35,826 bases of DNA from Planctomycetaceae bacterium (GTDB lineage Bacteria; Planctomycetota; Phycisphaerae; Phycisphaerales; UBA1924). Positions within the stretch are counted from its first letter, which is position 1. Each line of letters begins with the position of its first letter. Location: the NCBI GenBank assembly GCA_027487735.1, contig JAIYDA010000151.1, positions 1 through 35,826 of the forward strand, given 5' to 3'. The notes under the pieces are model-generated. The model was not told where the DNA came from, did not search any database, and was given only the letters and a program-made list of their open reading frames with translations. Made by a program: the position numbers and the translations under genes. This document shows, in pieces, positions 1 through 7,218 of this stretch.

Positions 1-803
1 CCGCCAGCGAGCACGCGCAGGAACGCGATCAGATCCGAGTCATCGGGGAACAGACCGTCGTTGTTGAAGTCGATGCCGTCGCACTGGTTCGTGCTGCAGG
101 CTCCGCCCGCGAGCACCGACAGGAAGTCCAGCAGGTCCGAGTCATCGGGGAACAGGCCATCGCCGTTGAAGTCGATGCTGTTGCACTCGGGCGCGCCGCT
201 GGTGGTCGCGATGACCACCTGCCCAGCCTGGGCCAGATCAGTAATCCACACGCAGGGACCAACCATCTGCACGCCGATCTGCACGTGACGACCGGGGGTC
301 GGATCGGTGCCAACCGTCAGGCTGAATGGACCGGGCGTTGCAGGAACCGCAACCTCGTTGAAGCTCGAGAAGTCGGGAGCGAAGTCGCGGATGAAGATGT
401 TCGCGGTGTGGGCGCTCGTCAGCGTGTTCGAGATCACCGTGCCGCTGAACGTCACGAGTTGGCCGCCCAAGGTGCTGGTTTGCTGCGAATACACCACGGC
501 ATCCATGCGCTTGTTGCCCGTCGAGCCCGGACCGCCCGCGGGCGTGTACCAGAAGGGGTTCGGATCGTTGATCGAGTTGGGCGTCATCGTCAGCGTTTGT
601 GCCGTGTCATCAAAGATACAGCGGAGGTCGGGCACGCCCCAGGGGCTGCCGAACACATAGGTGCCGCTGAGTTCGGACACGTTCATGAAGCCCAGCCACG
701 GCGCGCCGGGCAGACCAGCCGAGTTCGGGACGGTCAAGTCTGCCGCCGAAGCAGCCGAGCCAGCGAGCAGACCTGCAAACAATGCAACGGAAATACGGTT
801 CAT
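1..803 (-). CDS. Secreted protein with C-terminal doubled calcium-loop (dockerin-like) tag, 3' end cut by window edge
   Basis: About 267 codons are visible and the frame is still open at base 1, so the last few residues are missing. The start is ATG at 803, preceded by AAGGA eight bases upstream. Residues 1-20 form a signal peptide ending in ASA. The body (about 22-200) has the motifs APWLGFMNV, WYTPAGGPG and IFIRDFAPDFSSF, all shared with the PEP-CTERM protein at 6402-7070. The tail (about 207 onward) holds two copies of an acidic loop, DFNGDGLFPDDSD and DFNNDGLFPDDSD, each followed by a hydrophobic helix ending VLAGG, with cysteines flanking the copies. This resembles the GC-type dockerin of Phycisphaerales. 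The body function is unknown; the tail probably attaches the exported protein to a partner. A promoter and possible operators lie upstream. Confidence 0.85.
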   Translation of the reverse strand, partial: MNRISVALFAGLLAGSAASAADLTVPNSAGLPGAPWLGFMNVSELSGTYVFGSPWGVPDLRCIFDDTAQTLTMTPNSINDPNPFWYTPAGGPGSTGNKRMDAVVYSQQTSTLGGQLVTFSGTVISNTLTSAHTANIFIRDFAPDFSSFNEVAVPATPGPFSLTVGTDPTPGRHVQIGVQMVGPCVWITDLAQAGQVVIATTSGAPECNSIDFNGDGLFPDDSDLLDFLSVLAGGACSTNQCDGIDFNNDGLFPDDSDLIAFLRVLAG

Positions 804-816
804 GGGCAGCATCCTT

Positions 817-853
817 GTGAAACAGGGGTGAAACACTTCCGGGAACCGTTTCA
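817..853. promoter_or_regulatory. Cluster of TGAAAC/GTTTCA operator-like sites
   Basis: On the plus strand GTGAAACA occurs at 817-824 and again at 828-835, an 11-base period, and GGGAACCGTTTCA follows at 841-853. The last has the same 6-1-6 layout as TGAAACAGTTTCA beside lacI (17366-17378): its right half is identical and its left half matches at four of six positions. The cluster covers the end of the -10 box, the expected transcription start and the early leader, a good place for a repressor to block. Binding by the LacI protein encoded at 16292-17329 is inferred. Confidence 0.45.
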
Positions 854-880
854 GCATACTGGAAAATGCCAGTCTGTCCA
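853..880 (-). promoter_or_regulatory. Promoter of the tagged secreted protein (1-803)
   Basis: Read on the minus strand, a -35 box TGGACA (875-880) and a -10 box TATGCT (853-858) are separated by 16 bases. The expected start of transcription is near 846, leaving a leader of roughly 43 bases before the ATG at 803. The downstream edge of the -10 box overlaps the first of three repressor-like half-site repeats. Confidence 0.55.
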
Positions 881-921
881 CACTTTTTATGGTAATTTTG
901 TTATTTTTTGCGCAACAAGAC

Positions 922-939
922 ATGCCCTAACAAGGGCAT
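922..939 (-). terminator. Weak hairpin downstream of fabF
   Basis: ATGCCCT and AGGGCAT form a perfect 7-base-pair stem with a 4-base loop. In the minus direction it is followed by a moderately T-rich TCTTGTTG rather than a clean T run. It lies about 80 bases past the fabF stop, so it may end that transcript, but support is modest. Nothing else gene-like was seen in 881-1019. Confidence 0.35.
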
Positions 940-1019
940 CCGGGCCTCGAGTTGGCCCTCAGGCCTGCTCGCTGTTGACAAGGTCCGTAAACAGTACCAG
1001 CCATGATGACCCGCAGCGA

Positions 1020-2297
1020 TTACTCGTATCGCCCGACGATCAGCGTCACATTGTGCCCGCCAAACCCGAAAGTGTTGTTCATCGCGTACTTGGTCTTGCG
1101 TTCCCGCGCCACGTGCGGCACCAGGTCCAGGTCCATGCCATCGTCGGGGTTGTCGAGGTTGATGGTGGGGGCGATGATGCCATCGCGCACCGCATGGATG
1201 CACGCGATCATCTCCACCGCGCCGCTCGCCCCCAGGGCGTGCCCGTGCATGCTCTTCGTGCTGCTCATGAGCAAGCGACCGCCGAGGCTCTTGCGGGCGT
1301 GGTCGCCAAACAGCTTCATCGTCGCCGCGACCTCAGCCTTATCGCCCAGGGGCGTGCTGGTGCCGTGAGCATTGATGTAGTCAATGTCCGCCGTGTTCAG
1401 GCGTGCATCGGCGAGGGCCATCTTCATGCTGCGCAGCGCCCCGCCACCCGCTTCGTCGGGCGCGGTGATGTGATACGCATCGCAGCTATTGCCCGCGCCG
1501 AGCAACTCGGCATAGATTGTCGCGCCGCGCTTCTTCGCGTGCTCTTCGGTCTCAAACACAAACGCCGCCGCGCCCTCGGCGAGCACAAAGCCGTCACGAT
1601 CTTTGTCAAAGGGCCTGCTGGCCCGAGCGGGCTCGCTGTTACGGGTGCTCAGGGCCTTCATCACCATGAATGCGCCGATGCACAACGGGGTGCAGGCTGC
1701 CTCAGCCCCGCCCGCGATCATGACATCCGCCAAGCCACGCCGCAGATAGTTCACCGCATCGGCAATCGCGTGCCCGCTGCTGGCGCACGCCGTGGCGTGG
1801 CAGCTTGCCGGGCCCTTGAGGCCCCACTTGATGCTAATGGTGCCCGTCGCAGCATTCGGCATGAGGCGGGGCACCGTGAACGGATTGATCCGTCCGGGCC
1901 CACGCTCCACGAGCGACATCACGCCCTCTTCAATCGTGCGAATGCCGCCAATGCCCGCGCCAAAGACCACCCCGCACCGCTCCGCATCTTCGCGGGCAAA
2001 GTCGATCCCGCTGTGCTTCACGGCTTCTGCCGCGGCTCCGACACCAAGCTGCGTAAAGCGGTCGATGCGCTTGCTCTCGCGCCCTTCCATCACCACCGTT
2101 GGGTCCCAACCTTTGACCTGACCGGCGATGGTCACATCCCACTTGCCCGAGTAGGCCTCAAACTCTGCGCCCTCGATCGGTGAGATGCCCGTGCGACCCG
2201 TGCGCATGCCCTCCCACGTGGCATCGGCAGAGTGCCCAAGGTTGGTGAGGGCACCCATGCCGGTGATGACGATGCGCGGTCCGTCCTGTCGTTGCAT
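1020..2297 (-). CDS. fabF: Beta-ketoacyl-ACP synthase II (FabF)
   Basis: This 425-residue protein is full length for FabF. It condenses malonyl-ACP with acyl-ACP in each elongation cycle of fatty acid synthesis, in the cytoplasm. The thiolase-fold landmarks are present: nucleophile Cys171 in TACASSGHA, His311 in NAHGTSTPLGD, and Lys348 and His353 in STKSMHGHALGASG, then the C-terminal NNTFGFGGHN loop. The start is ATG at 2297, which has GAGGA upstream and puts PRIVITGMG at the N-terminus as usual in the family. A GTG at 2354 is in frame but has no ribosome site and would add 19 atypical residues. The gene follows acpP, which supplies the acyl carrier, with a terminator-like hairpin between them. 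FabB activity cannot be excluded from sequence alone. Confidence 0.95.
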   Translation of the reverse strand: MQRQDGPRIVITGMGALTNLGHSADATWEGMRTGRTGISPIEGAEFEAYSGKWDVTIAGQVKGWDPTVVMEGRESKRIDRFTQLGVGAAAEAVKHSGIDFAREDAERCGVVFGAGIGGIRTIEEGVMSLVERGPGRINPFTVPRLMPNAATGTISIKWGLKGPASCHATACASSGHAIADAVNYLRRGLADVMIAGGAEAACTPLCIGAFMVMKALSTRNSEPARASRPFDKDRDGFVLAEGAAAFVFETEEHAKKRGATIYAELLGAGNSCDAYHITAPDEAGGGALRSMKMALADARLNTADIDYINAHGTSTPLGDKAEVAATMKLFGDHARKSLGGRLLMSSTKSMHGHALGASGAVEMIACIHAVRDGIIAPTINLDNPDDGMDLDLVPHVARERKTKYAMNNTFGFGGHNVTLIVGRYE

Positions 2298-2375
2298 GGT
2301 CGAAGGTCCTCTTGGCCCTGGGGCAATAGTGGTACTTGGCGTGTCTTTCGGCACTTCGAGCGAAGAAGGGAGGCG

Positions 2376-2405
2376 AAAAAGGGCCCACGACTCGCGCGGG
2401 CCCTT
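2376..2405 (-). terminator. Rho-independent terminator or attenuator between acpP and fabF
   Basis: On the minus strand AAGGGCCC (complement of 2398-2405) pairs with GGGCCCTT (complement of 2379-2386) across an 11-base loop, and the stem runs into TTTTT (2376-2380). It lies about 60 bases after the acpP stop and 80 before the fabF start. It would let acpP be transcribed in excess of fabF, which suits a carrier protein needed in large amounts. Confidence 0.75.
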
Positions 2406-2467
2406 CGTGCTTCAGGTCCTTGTCGCAGGTCACGTCCAAACGCCGTCACAGACGGCGAGGCAACCGC

Positions 2468-2716
2468 TTACTTCGCGCTGTGGTGCTTCTGAATGAAGTT
2501 CACGGCGTCGCCCACGGTCTTGATCTTCTCGGCCTCTTCGTCGGGGATGTCGGTATCGAAGGCGTCTTCGAGTTCCATCACCAGTTCCACCTGATCGAGG
2601 CTGTCCGCGTTCAGGTCCTCCTGAAAGCGGCTGCCCTTGTTGATCTTGGCCTTGTCCTGCCCCATGTGCTGGGCCACGATCTCGATCACTTTTGCTTCAA
2701 TTTCCTGTTCGGTCAC
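2468..2716 (-). CDS. acpP: Acyl carrier protein
   Basis: The product has 82 residues, typical for ACP. It carries growing acyl chains on a 4'-phosphopantetheine arm in the type II fatty acid pathway. The attachment site is Ser39 in [16 protein letters not shown], in the conserved DSL context at the start of helix 2, and the protein is strongly acidic as expected. The start chosen is GTG at 2716, preceded by GGAGAA with a five-base spacer and giving the usual short N-terminus [10 protein letters not shown]. The frame continues upstream to 2794, but those residues are not ACP-like. It sits directly upstream of fabF on the same strand with a strong hairpin between them. A TATAAT box lies about 65 bases upstream. 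Confidence 0.96.
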   Translation of the reverse strand: MTEQEIEAKVIEIVAQHMGQDKAKINKGSRFQEDLNADSLDQVELVMELEDAFDTDIPDEEAEKIKTVGDAVNFIQKHHSAK

Positions 2717-2780
2717 TGGTATTCTCCGTTCGTGGATGCTATCCGTAGCCACGGTCGGTCCCGCATTGGGGCCGGGGGCG

Positions 2781-2786
2781 ATTATA
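2781..2786 (-). promoter_or_regulatory. Probable -10 box of the acpP promoter
   Basis: A perfect TATAAT is present on the minus strand at 2781-2786, about 65 bases before the acpP GTG. No good -35 hexamer lies at 16-18 bases, so this may be a -10-driven promoter. The rest of the 354-base divergent gap between acpP and the gene at 3071 (2717-3070) shows no gene. Confidence 0.45.
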
Positions 2787-3070
2787 GCGACCAACCTGGC
2801 CCACGTCCTCGCTCAGGAATCCTTCCCAAGCGGGGGTGCGCCAAATCTGCGCCGACCCACCGTACGCAGTCCCCAGCACCCGCACAACCCCGCAGCTTGA
2901 CACTTGCGAGGATCGCGAAACTGCCCCCGCAGCTTTTCCACCCTTCCTGATCCTCCGATGAAGGTCGGACAGGTTGTCGAAAGAGCACCCCCACACGCAC
3001 GCTGGCAGGCGTTCGCCGCGGGCGGGTGGTGCATCGTGCTTTTCCGGCAGCTGCTGCGGAGTTTGTCGCG

Positions 3071-3889
3071 ATGTCGTACATGCCCAACGAGCCTCAGGAG
3101 TTCGCGCAAACCGTTGCTGACATGCTCCGTCGCCTGCAGCCCGACAGCCAGATCGACCTCGTGGGCACGCGCGAGCTGCTCGTGAACGGTCGGCGGCTTG
3201 ACCTCGAAAACCTCTTCCGCATGGTGAACCACGAGCCCAACCGTGGCGCGGAGATCGTGGAGCACTATCTGGAGCAGCTGTTCGCGGGCGAGTCGGTGCA
3301 ACTGGGCTCGATGAGCTTTGACTTTGCCAAGCCCCGGCTCATGCCCCGCATCCAGCCCGAGAGCATCTTCAATCACCTCGCCCGCGAGCAGGTGGCGCAC
3401 GTGCCCTACGTGAACGACACCGTGATCGTGTTCGTGATCGATCTGCCCCACATGACGGTGTCGGTCACGATGGAGCAGCTCGTCCGCTGGCGCGTGAGCA
3501 TCGACGAGGTGGACGAGATCGCCCGGCAGAACCTGGAGCGATACGTGCCACAGCTTGAGGTGCAGGTGGTCGAGAGCCGCGAGGGTGGCAAGGCCGCGAT
3601 CTTGGGCCAGCACGATGGCTACGACGCTGCCCGCCTCCTGCTGGGGGGCCTGCACGAGCGCCTGGCGCACCAGCTTGGTGGCGACTTCTTCGCAGCGATT
3701 CCTGCTCGCGACATGTTCATCGCCTTCAGCCGCGGGCCTGCGGAGTTTGTTGCACGTTTGCGCGATCGCGTAGAGCAAGACTTCAAGCGACTGCCTTACC
3801 CAATCGCGCCCGACTTCTTCTTTGTCACGCGCGATGGCGTGGCGGGCACGCGCCCGATGAGCGGGCTGGGGCAGAACGAGGCGGCATAA
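3071..3889 (+). CDS. DUF1444 (YtpQ-like) family protein
   Basis: The 272-residue product resembles the DUF1444/UPF0354 family, whose function is not established. Suggestive features are the N-terminal segment of FAQTVADMLRRLQPDSQIDLVG type followed by LENLFRMVNHEP, the PRLMPRIQPESIF segment, and a C-terminal half with FFAAIPARDMFIAFSR. There is no signal peptide or membrane segment, so it is probably cytoplasmic. The start is ATG at 3071, with GGAG about ten bases upstream. An upstream start at 3026 is open but poorly supported. It is divergent from acpP and is followed by 253 bases with no gene before the PEP-CTERM pair. The family assignment is by pattern recognition and is fairly likely. 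Confidence 0.7.
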   Translation: MSYMPNEPQEFAQTVADMLRRLQPDSQIDLVGTRELLVNGRRLDLENLFRMVNHEPNRGAEIVEHYLEQLFAGESVQLGSMSFDFAKPRLMPRIQPESIFNHLAREQVAHVPYVNDTVIVFVIDLPHMTVSVTMEQLVRWRVSIDEVDEIARQNLERYVPQLEVQVVESREGGKAAILGQHDGYDAARLLLGGLHERLAHQLGGDFFAAIPARDMFIAFSRGPAEFVARLRDRVEQDFKRLPYPIAPDFFFVTRDGVAGTRPMSGLGQNEAA

Positions 3890-3994
3890 GCCACGCGGAA
3901 GTCCGACATTCGCGTGCAGCGTCCCAATGCGCTCTTGCGAACGCCCGAGAAACCGCAATCAGGCGGTATCTTGCTGGTTTTCTGCCTGTTTCGC

Positions 3995-4023
3995 TTGCGG
4001 TTGTCAGCGTCTTCCGGTAGACT
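3995..4023 (+). promoter_or_regulatory. Promoter of the first PEP-CTERM paralogue
   Basis: TTGCGG (3995-4000) and TAGACT (4018-4023) are separated by exactly 17 bases. The predicted leader to the ATG at 4143 is about 110 bases. The tandem paralogue downstream has a matching promoter, TTGCAG-17-TATAGT. Confidence 0.55.
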
Positions 4024-4142
4024 CTCGTCGCCCGCACGTTGCACGCGTGCCGGGGCTGCGTCGTGCCGTTTCGATGCAGTGCAGGCTTGAGGCTGGCAGC
4101 ACGGCTGCTGGCAGAGTTTCACCGAGAGTTGAGAGGAAAATC

Positions 4143-4751
4143 ATGAAGAGCTTCGTTCTGAGCGCTGCCGCGATCGCGGCCTGCGCGGGCTTTGCCCACG
4201 CCAGTCTCATTGTCGAGACCGAGTCGAACAACACCGCCGCGACCGCGAACAACATCGGCAGCTTCGGCGTGCCCGGTGGTTCGGTGCTCGTGGATGGCAC
4301 GATCACCCCCGGCGGCCTCGGGATCGCTGGCGACGTCGACTGGTTCCGCTTCACGGTTGGTGGCACCGCCACGGTCGTCACGAGCGTGTTCTCGCTCGAC
4401 AACAACCGCGCCGATAGCGAGCTGTGGCTCGTGGCAGGCAATGGCACCACGATCCTTGCGTACAACGACGATGGCAACCCCGGTGGCGGCTCCGGTGGCA
4501 TGAGCTCCCTCATTCGCTTGAACCTTGCCCCAGGGAACTACTACTTGGCACTTTCGGGGTTCAACGACGGCGGCATCCCCAACAACCTGCCCGACGGCTT
4601 TAACGGCGGCGGTATGCCGGGCCCCGGGGCCGAAGGTCACGGCGAGAACTTTACGTACAAGCTGCTGGTGGGCTTCAACATTGTGCCCACCCCCGGCGCG
4701 ATCGCGTTGTTTGGCATCGGCGGCATGATGGCTGCGCGGCGTCGCCGCTAA
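4143..4751 (+). CDS. Secreted PEP-CTERM protein with PPC-like domain (copy 1)
   Basis: The 202-residue protein starts at ATG 4143, preceded by AGAGGA. Residues 1-20 are a signal peptide ending AHA. The body opens with ETESNNTAATANNI and goes on to DGTI, DVDWFRFTV and NYYLALSG, the pattern of the bacterial pre-peptidase C-terminal (PPC) beta-sandwich domain often found on secreted proteins. The C-terminus is a sorting tail: VPTPGA, a hydrophobic stretch, then RRRR at the very end, as recognised by exosortase-type systems. No catalytic domain is present, so an envelope or matrix protein role is likely. It is a tandem duplicate of 4985-5596. No exosortase gene is in the window. Confidence 0.88.
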   Translation: MKSFVLSAAAIAACAGFAHASLIVETESNNTAATANNIGSFGVPGGSVLVDGTITPGGLGIAGDVDWFRFTVGGTATVVTSVFSLDNNRADSELWLVAGNGTTILAYNDDGNPGGGSGGMSSLIRLNLAPGNYYLALSGFNDGGIPNNLPDGFNGGGMPGPGAEGHGENFTYKLLVGFNIVPTPGAIALFGIGGMMAARRRR

Positions 4752-4789
4752 GCACCGCGAAGCCATGGCACCTGTGAAACTGAGTCTTC

Positions 4790-4824
4790 GGCTGGTGGCA
4801 ACGTCCAGAACGTTGCCACCAGCC
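4790..4824. terminator. Very strong hairpin between the two PEP-CTERM paralogues
   Basis: A perfect 15-base-pair inverted repeat (4790-4804 with 4810-4824, GGCTGGTGGC.../...GCCACCAGCC) encloses a 5-base loop. It begins 38 bases after the stop of copy 1. The downstream sequence ATAGTTATC is only weakly T-rich, so it could be a terminator or an RNA-stabilising 3' structure. It separates the two paralogues into independent transcripts. Confidence 0.6.
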
Positions 4825-4898
4825 ATAGTTATCGGTCACAAATGGCGTCACGAGTGTGAGAATCTCGACAAGATGTGCCTTTCAACAGGCATTCCCTC

Positions 4899-4927
4899 TT
4901 GCAGTGTCGCTCGTTTTTGGGTATAGT
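4899..4927 (+). promoter_or_regulatory. Promoter of the second PEP-CTERM paralogue
   Basis: TTGCAG (4899-4904) and TATAGT (4922-4927) are separated by 17 bases, the best sigma-70-type match in the window. The leader to ATG 4985 is about 50 bases. Together with the hairpin upstream this shows the duplicate is transcribed independently. Confidence 0.65.
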
Positions 4928-4984
4928 TCTGGCGACGCGTGCCTTTGGAGAGGCGCGTGACGCATTGCATTTGGAGAGAGACAC

Positions 4985-5596
4985 ATGAAGAGCTTTGTTT
5001 TGGGCGCTGCGGCGCTCGCGTTGGTGGCAGGTGCGGCTCAGGCCAACCTGATCGTCGAGACTGAGGCGAACAACTCGCCCGCCCTCGCCAACTTCGTCGG
5101 CACGTACAACTTCCCCGGTGGGTCTGTGCTCGTCGATGGCACGATCACGGGTGGCGGCGTTGGCATCGCTGGCGATGTCGACTGGTTCGCATTCACCGTC
5201 GGCGGCACGTCGGTCATGGCGACCAGCGTGTTCTCGCTCGACAACGGTTTCGCTGATAGCGAAATCTGGCTCGTCGCTGCCGATGGCACGACGATCCTCG
5301 GCTACAACGACGATGGCAACCCGGGCGGTGGCTCGGGCGGCATGAGCTCGCTGCTCGCCCTGAACCTCGCCCCCGGCAACTACTACCTCGCCCTCTCGGG
5401 CTGGGACGACGGCGGCGCGGTCAACAGCATCCCCGACGGCTTCAACGGCAGCAACCCCCCGGCTCCCGGCGCGGGCGTCGGCCACGGTGAGAACTTCACC
5501 TACAAGCTCCTGATCGGCTTCAACGTCGTTCCGACCCCCGGCGCGCTCGCCCTCATGGGCGTGGGTGGTCTGGCGATGGCTCGTCGTCGCCGCTAA
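4985..5596 (+). CDS. Secreted PEP-CTERM protein with PPC-like domain (copy 2)
   Basis: The 203-residue product is a close paralogue of 4143-4751, with the same signal peptide, LIVETEANNS opening, DGTI, DVDWFAFTV, FSLDN, YNDDGNPGGGSGGMSS and HGENFTYKLL. Its sorting tail is VPTPGALALMGVGG followed by ARRRR. The start is ATG at 4985 with GGAGAG upstream. Differences cluster in the surface-like segments at about residues 38-42 and 160-175, while the core and tail are conserved, indicating an old tandem duplication with both copies kept functional. It probably has a structural or binding role at the cell surface. A short hairpin follows the stop. Confidence 0.88.
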   Translation: MKSFVLGAAALALVAGAAQANLIVETEANNSPALANFVGTYNFPGGSVLVDGTITGGGVGIAGDVDWFAFTVGGTSVMATSVFSLDNGFADSEIWLVAADGTTILGYNDDGNPGGGSGGMSSLLALNLAPGNYYLALSGWDDGGAVNSIPDGFNGSNPPAPGAGVGHGENFTYKLLIGFNVVPTPGALALMGVGGLAMARRRR

Positions 5597-5612
5597 TCAG
5601 CCCCGGCTGATT
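5595..5612 (+). terminator. Hairpin after PEP-CTERM copy 2
   Basis: AATCAGCC and GGCTGATT are perfectly complementary around a CC centre, so the outer pairs form the stem with a four-base loop. TCTTGAG follows. It starts at the stop codon and is a likely transcript end. Confidence 0.5.
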
Positions 5613-6259
5613 TCTTGAGCACCTGCTTGGACCGCAATTGCGCTGGCATGCCAGCGTTCTGACTTAGTCTCCACTGCAAGCGTCACAGCACACCGCGATT
5701 CTTCGCGGCGTGCTGTTGTTTTTGCATTGTCTGCGGTGTTGGATCTCGCAGCATGCTGGTTGTGACTGCTGCTCTCGTCAGTTGAGCTGTGCAAGTGCGG
5801 CCATGCGCCATCGACGAGGTATGGCAGCGTCTGTCCAAGATCGGCGACCACGACCGTGGCTGCCTGCAATCGAGAATCCAGGCGCTCCCATTCCGGCATG
5901 GGGAACCAAGACTGGGCAACGCTGCGATCGAAGCTCGCGATGCGATCACAGCTTGCGGTGTGACCAAGCGCTCGCGGCGCGTTCGAAGCTGGCGGCGTGA
6001 GCACGGGTTCGCGCGTGTGGTCGCTGGCCAGCCCCGAGTGCGAGGAGTTGGCGGTGACGGTGTGTGGCGCTGGCGGGTAGCGCGGACATGCGGTGCGGGT
6101 GATGAAAGATGCCGGTGGTCACCGTGGAACAACGTGGCGCAGCAAAGCGGCGTGATCGAACACTCATGATGGCCAGCGTCGTGGCTCGCTGCATAGAGCA
6201 GAAAAGAGGGAGAACAGAAACGAGGCAGAAAGGAAGAGCAGAAAGGGCCGGTAGAAACG
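5613..6259. other. Gene-poor gap with no convincing coding sequence
   Basis: This stretch between two PEP-CTERM genes has open frames on both strands (for example minus strand 5597-6004, 135 codons), but none shows a recognisable motif, ribosome site or signal peptide, and the overlapping frames disagree. Bases 6180-6260 are purine-rich on the plus strand. Nothing is supported here beyond the terminator that follows. Confidence 0.5.
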
Positions 6260-6309
6260 AAAAACCGGCAGTCTCGGCTGCACCAGTGGGGTGAAGCATC
6301 GACTGCCGG
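6260..6309 (-). terminator. Rho-independent terminator of the PEP-CTERM gene at 6402-7070
   Basis: On the minus strand CCGGCAGTC (complement of 6301-6309) and GACTGCCGG (complement of 6265-6273) form a 9-base-pair stem with a 27-base loop, followed directly by TTTTT and CGTTTC. The hairpin ends the transcript about 90 bases past the stop codon at 6402. Confidence 0.75.
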
Positions 6310-6401
6310 CTGTGCAAAGGGAGAGCAAGATGGCGTGTGACTCCGCGACTGGCCGCACTTGGCGGAATCACGAAGTCACACGCTCAACCCATCAACCAAA
6401 C

Positions 6402-7070
6402 TCAGGCGCGGCGGCGACGGCTCGCGACGAGGCCACCGAGACCAACGAGCGCCAGCGCGCCGGGCGTGGGCACGGAGGAGTAGGTGATGCTGCCGAAGGG
6501 AGCGGTGTCCGTCGTCCAGACGTTCACACCCTTGAGCTGGAAGCCGTACTGCACGTTACGGCCCGCACCCGGAAGGGTCGCGAGGCTGATGCTGAACGCC
6601 CCGGTGCCGGTGACGGGGACGATCGTCTGGGTGAAGCTGGAGAAGTCAGGGGCGAAGTCGCGGATGAAGATGGACGCCTGGTGGGCGCTCGTGAGGGTGT
6701 TGGCAGTGATGAAGCCCGTGAAGGTCACGGTCTGGCCGCTGAAGGCTGGGTTGTTCGTCTCCTGGATGAACAGGTTGGCCTCCATGATCTTGTTGCCCGC
6801 GGCGCCGGGGCCACCGCTGGGGGTGTACCAGTAGGGGTTTGGGTCGCCGATGGTGTTGGGCAGCATCGTGAGGCTGGGGGCAGCATCGTTAAAGGTCGTG
6901 CGCAGGTCGGCAACGCCCCAACCGCTGGGGAACTCGAAGCCCCCGCCAAGGTTGAACACGTTCATAAAGCCAAGCCACGGGGCAGTCGAGTTGCCCGGGG
7001 TGACGGTGACGGCCGACGCGGCAGAGCCAGCGGCGGCAATCGTGAGCAGTGCAAGAGTCATCGAACGCAT
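6402..7070 (-). CDS. Secreted PEP-CTERM protein, paralogue of the tagged protein at 1-803
   Basis: This 222-residue protein has a signal peptide (1-20, ending ASA), a body with APWLGFMNVF, WGVADLRTTFNDA, DPNPYWYTPSGGPG, NTLTSAH and IFIRDFAPDFSSF, and a sorting tail VPTPGALALVGLGG followed by SRRRRA. The body aligns throughout with the protein at 1-803, which carries a doubled calcium-loop tail instead. ATG 7070 is preferred because GGAGAG lies eight bases upstream; ATG 7076 is in frame but too close to that site. The molecular function is unknown. It is followed by a strong terminator and is transcribed in the same direction as the glucan operon, separated from GH1 by a hairpin. Confidence 0.88.
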   Translation of the reverse strand: MRSMTLALLTIAAAGSAASAVTVTPGNSTAPWLGFMNVFNLGGGFEFPSGWGVADLRTTFNDAAPSLTMLPNTIGDPNPYWYTPSGGPGAAGNKIMEANLFIQETNNPAFSGQTVTFTGFITANTLTSAHQASIFIRDFAPDFSSFTQTIVPVTGTGAFSISLATLPGAGRNVQYGFQLKGVNVWTTDTAPFGSITYSSVPTPGALALVGLGGLVASRRRRA

Positions 7071-7182
7071 GGTCATCTCTCCAAATAGCGGCGCAGGGGT
7101 GCACCGTTCTCTTCTCTCAGCTCCAACAAAAGAGGCCTGACGCTCGCGAGCTGCGGACGAGTCGGGGCAAACAGATTCAATC

Positions 7183-7201
7183 GCCTTGCAACGTGCAAGG
7201 C
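7183..7201 (-). terminator. Hairpin downstream of the GH1 gene
   Basis: GCCTTGCA and TGCAAGGC form a perfect 8-base-pair stem with a 3-base loop. In the minus direction GATTGAATCTGTTT follows, a modest T-rich tail. It lies 17 bases past the GH1 stop and probably ends the glucan operon. Confidence 0.5.
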
Positions 7202-7218
7202 GTGGTGGCCAGGGTCAA

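Noticed and set aside
285..2183. Plus-strand open frame of 632 codons
   Set aside because: It runs antisense through the secreted protein at 1-803 and fabF, and shows His/Arg/Ala-rich shadow composition without motifs.
4774..4783. TGAAACTGAG after PEP-CTERM copy 1 as another LacI operator
   Set aside because: It has only one half-site and lies downstream of a gene, not at a promoter.
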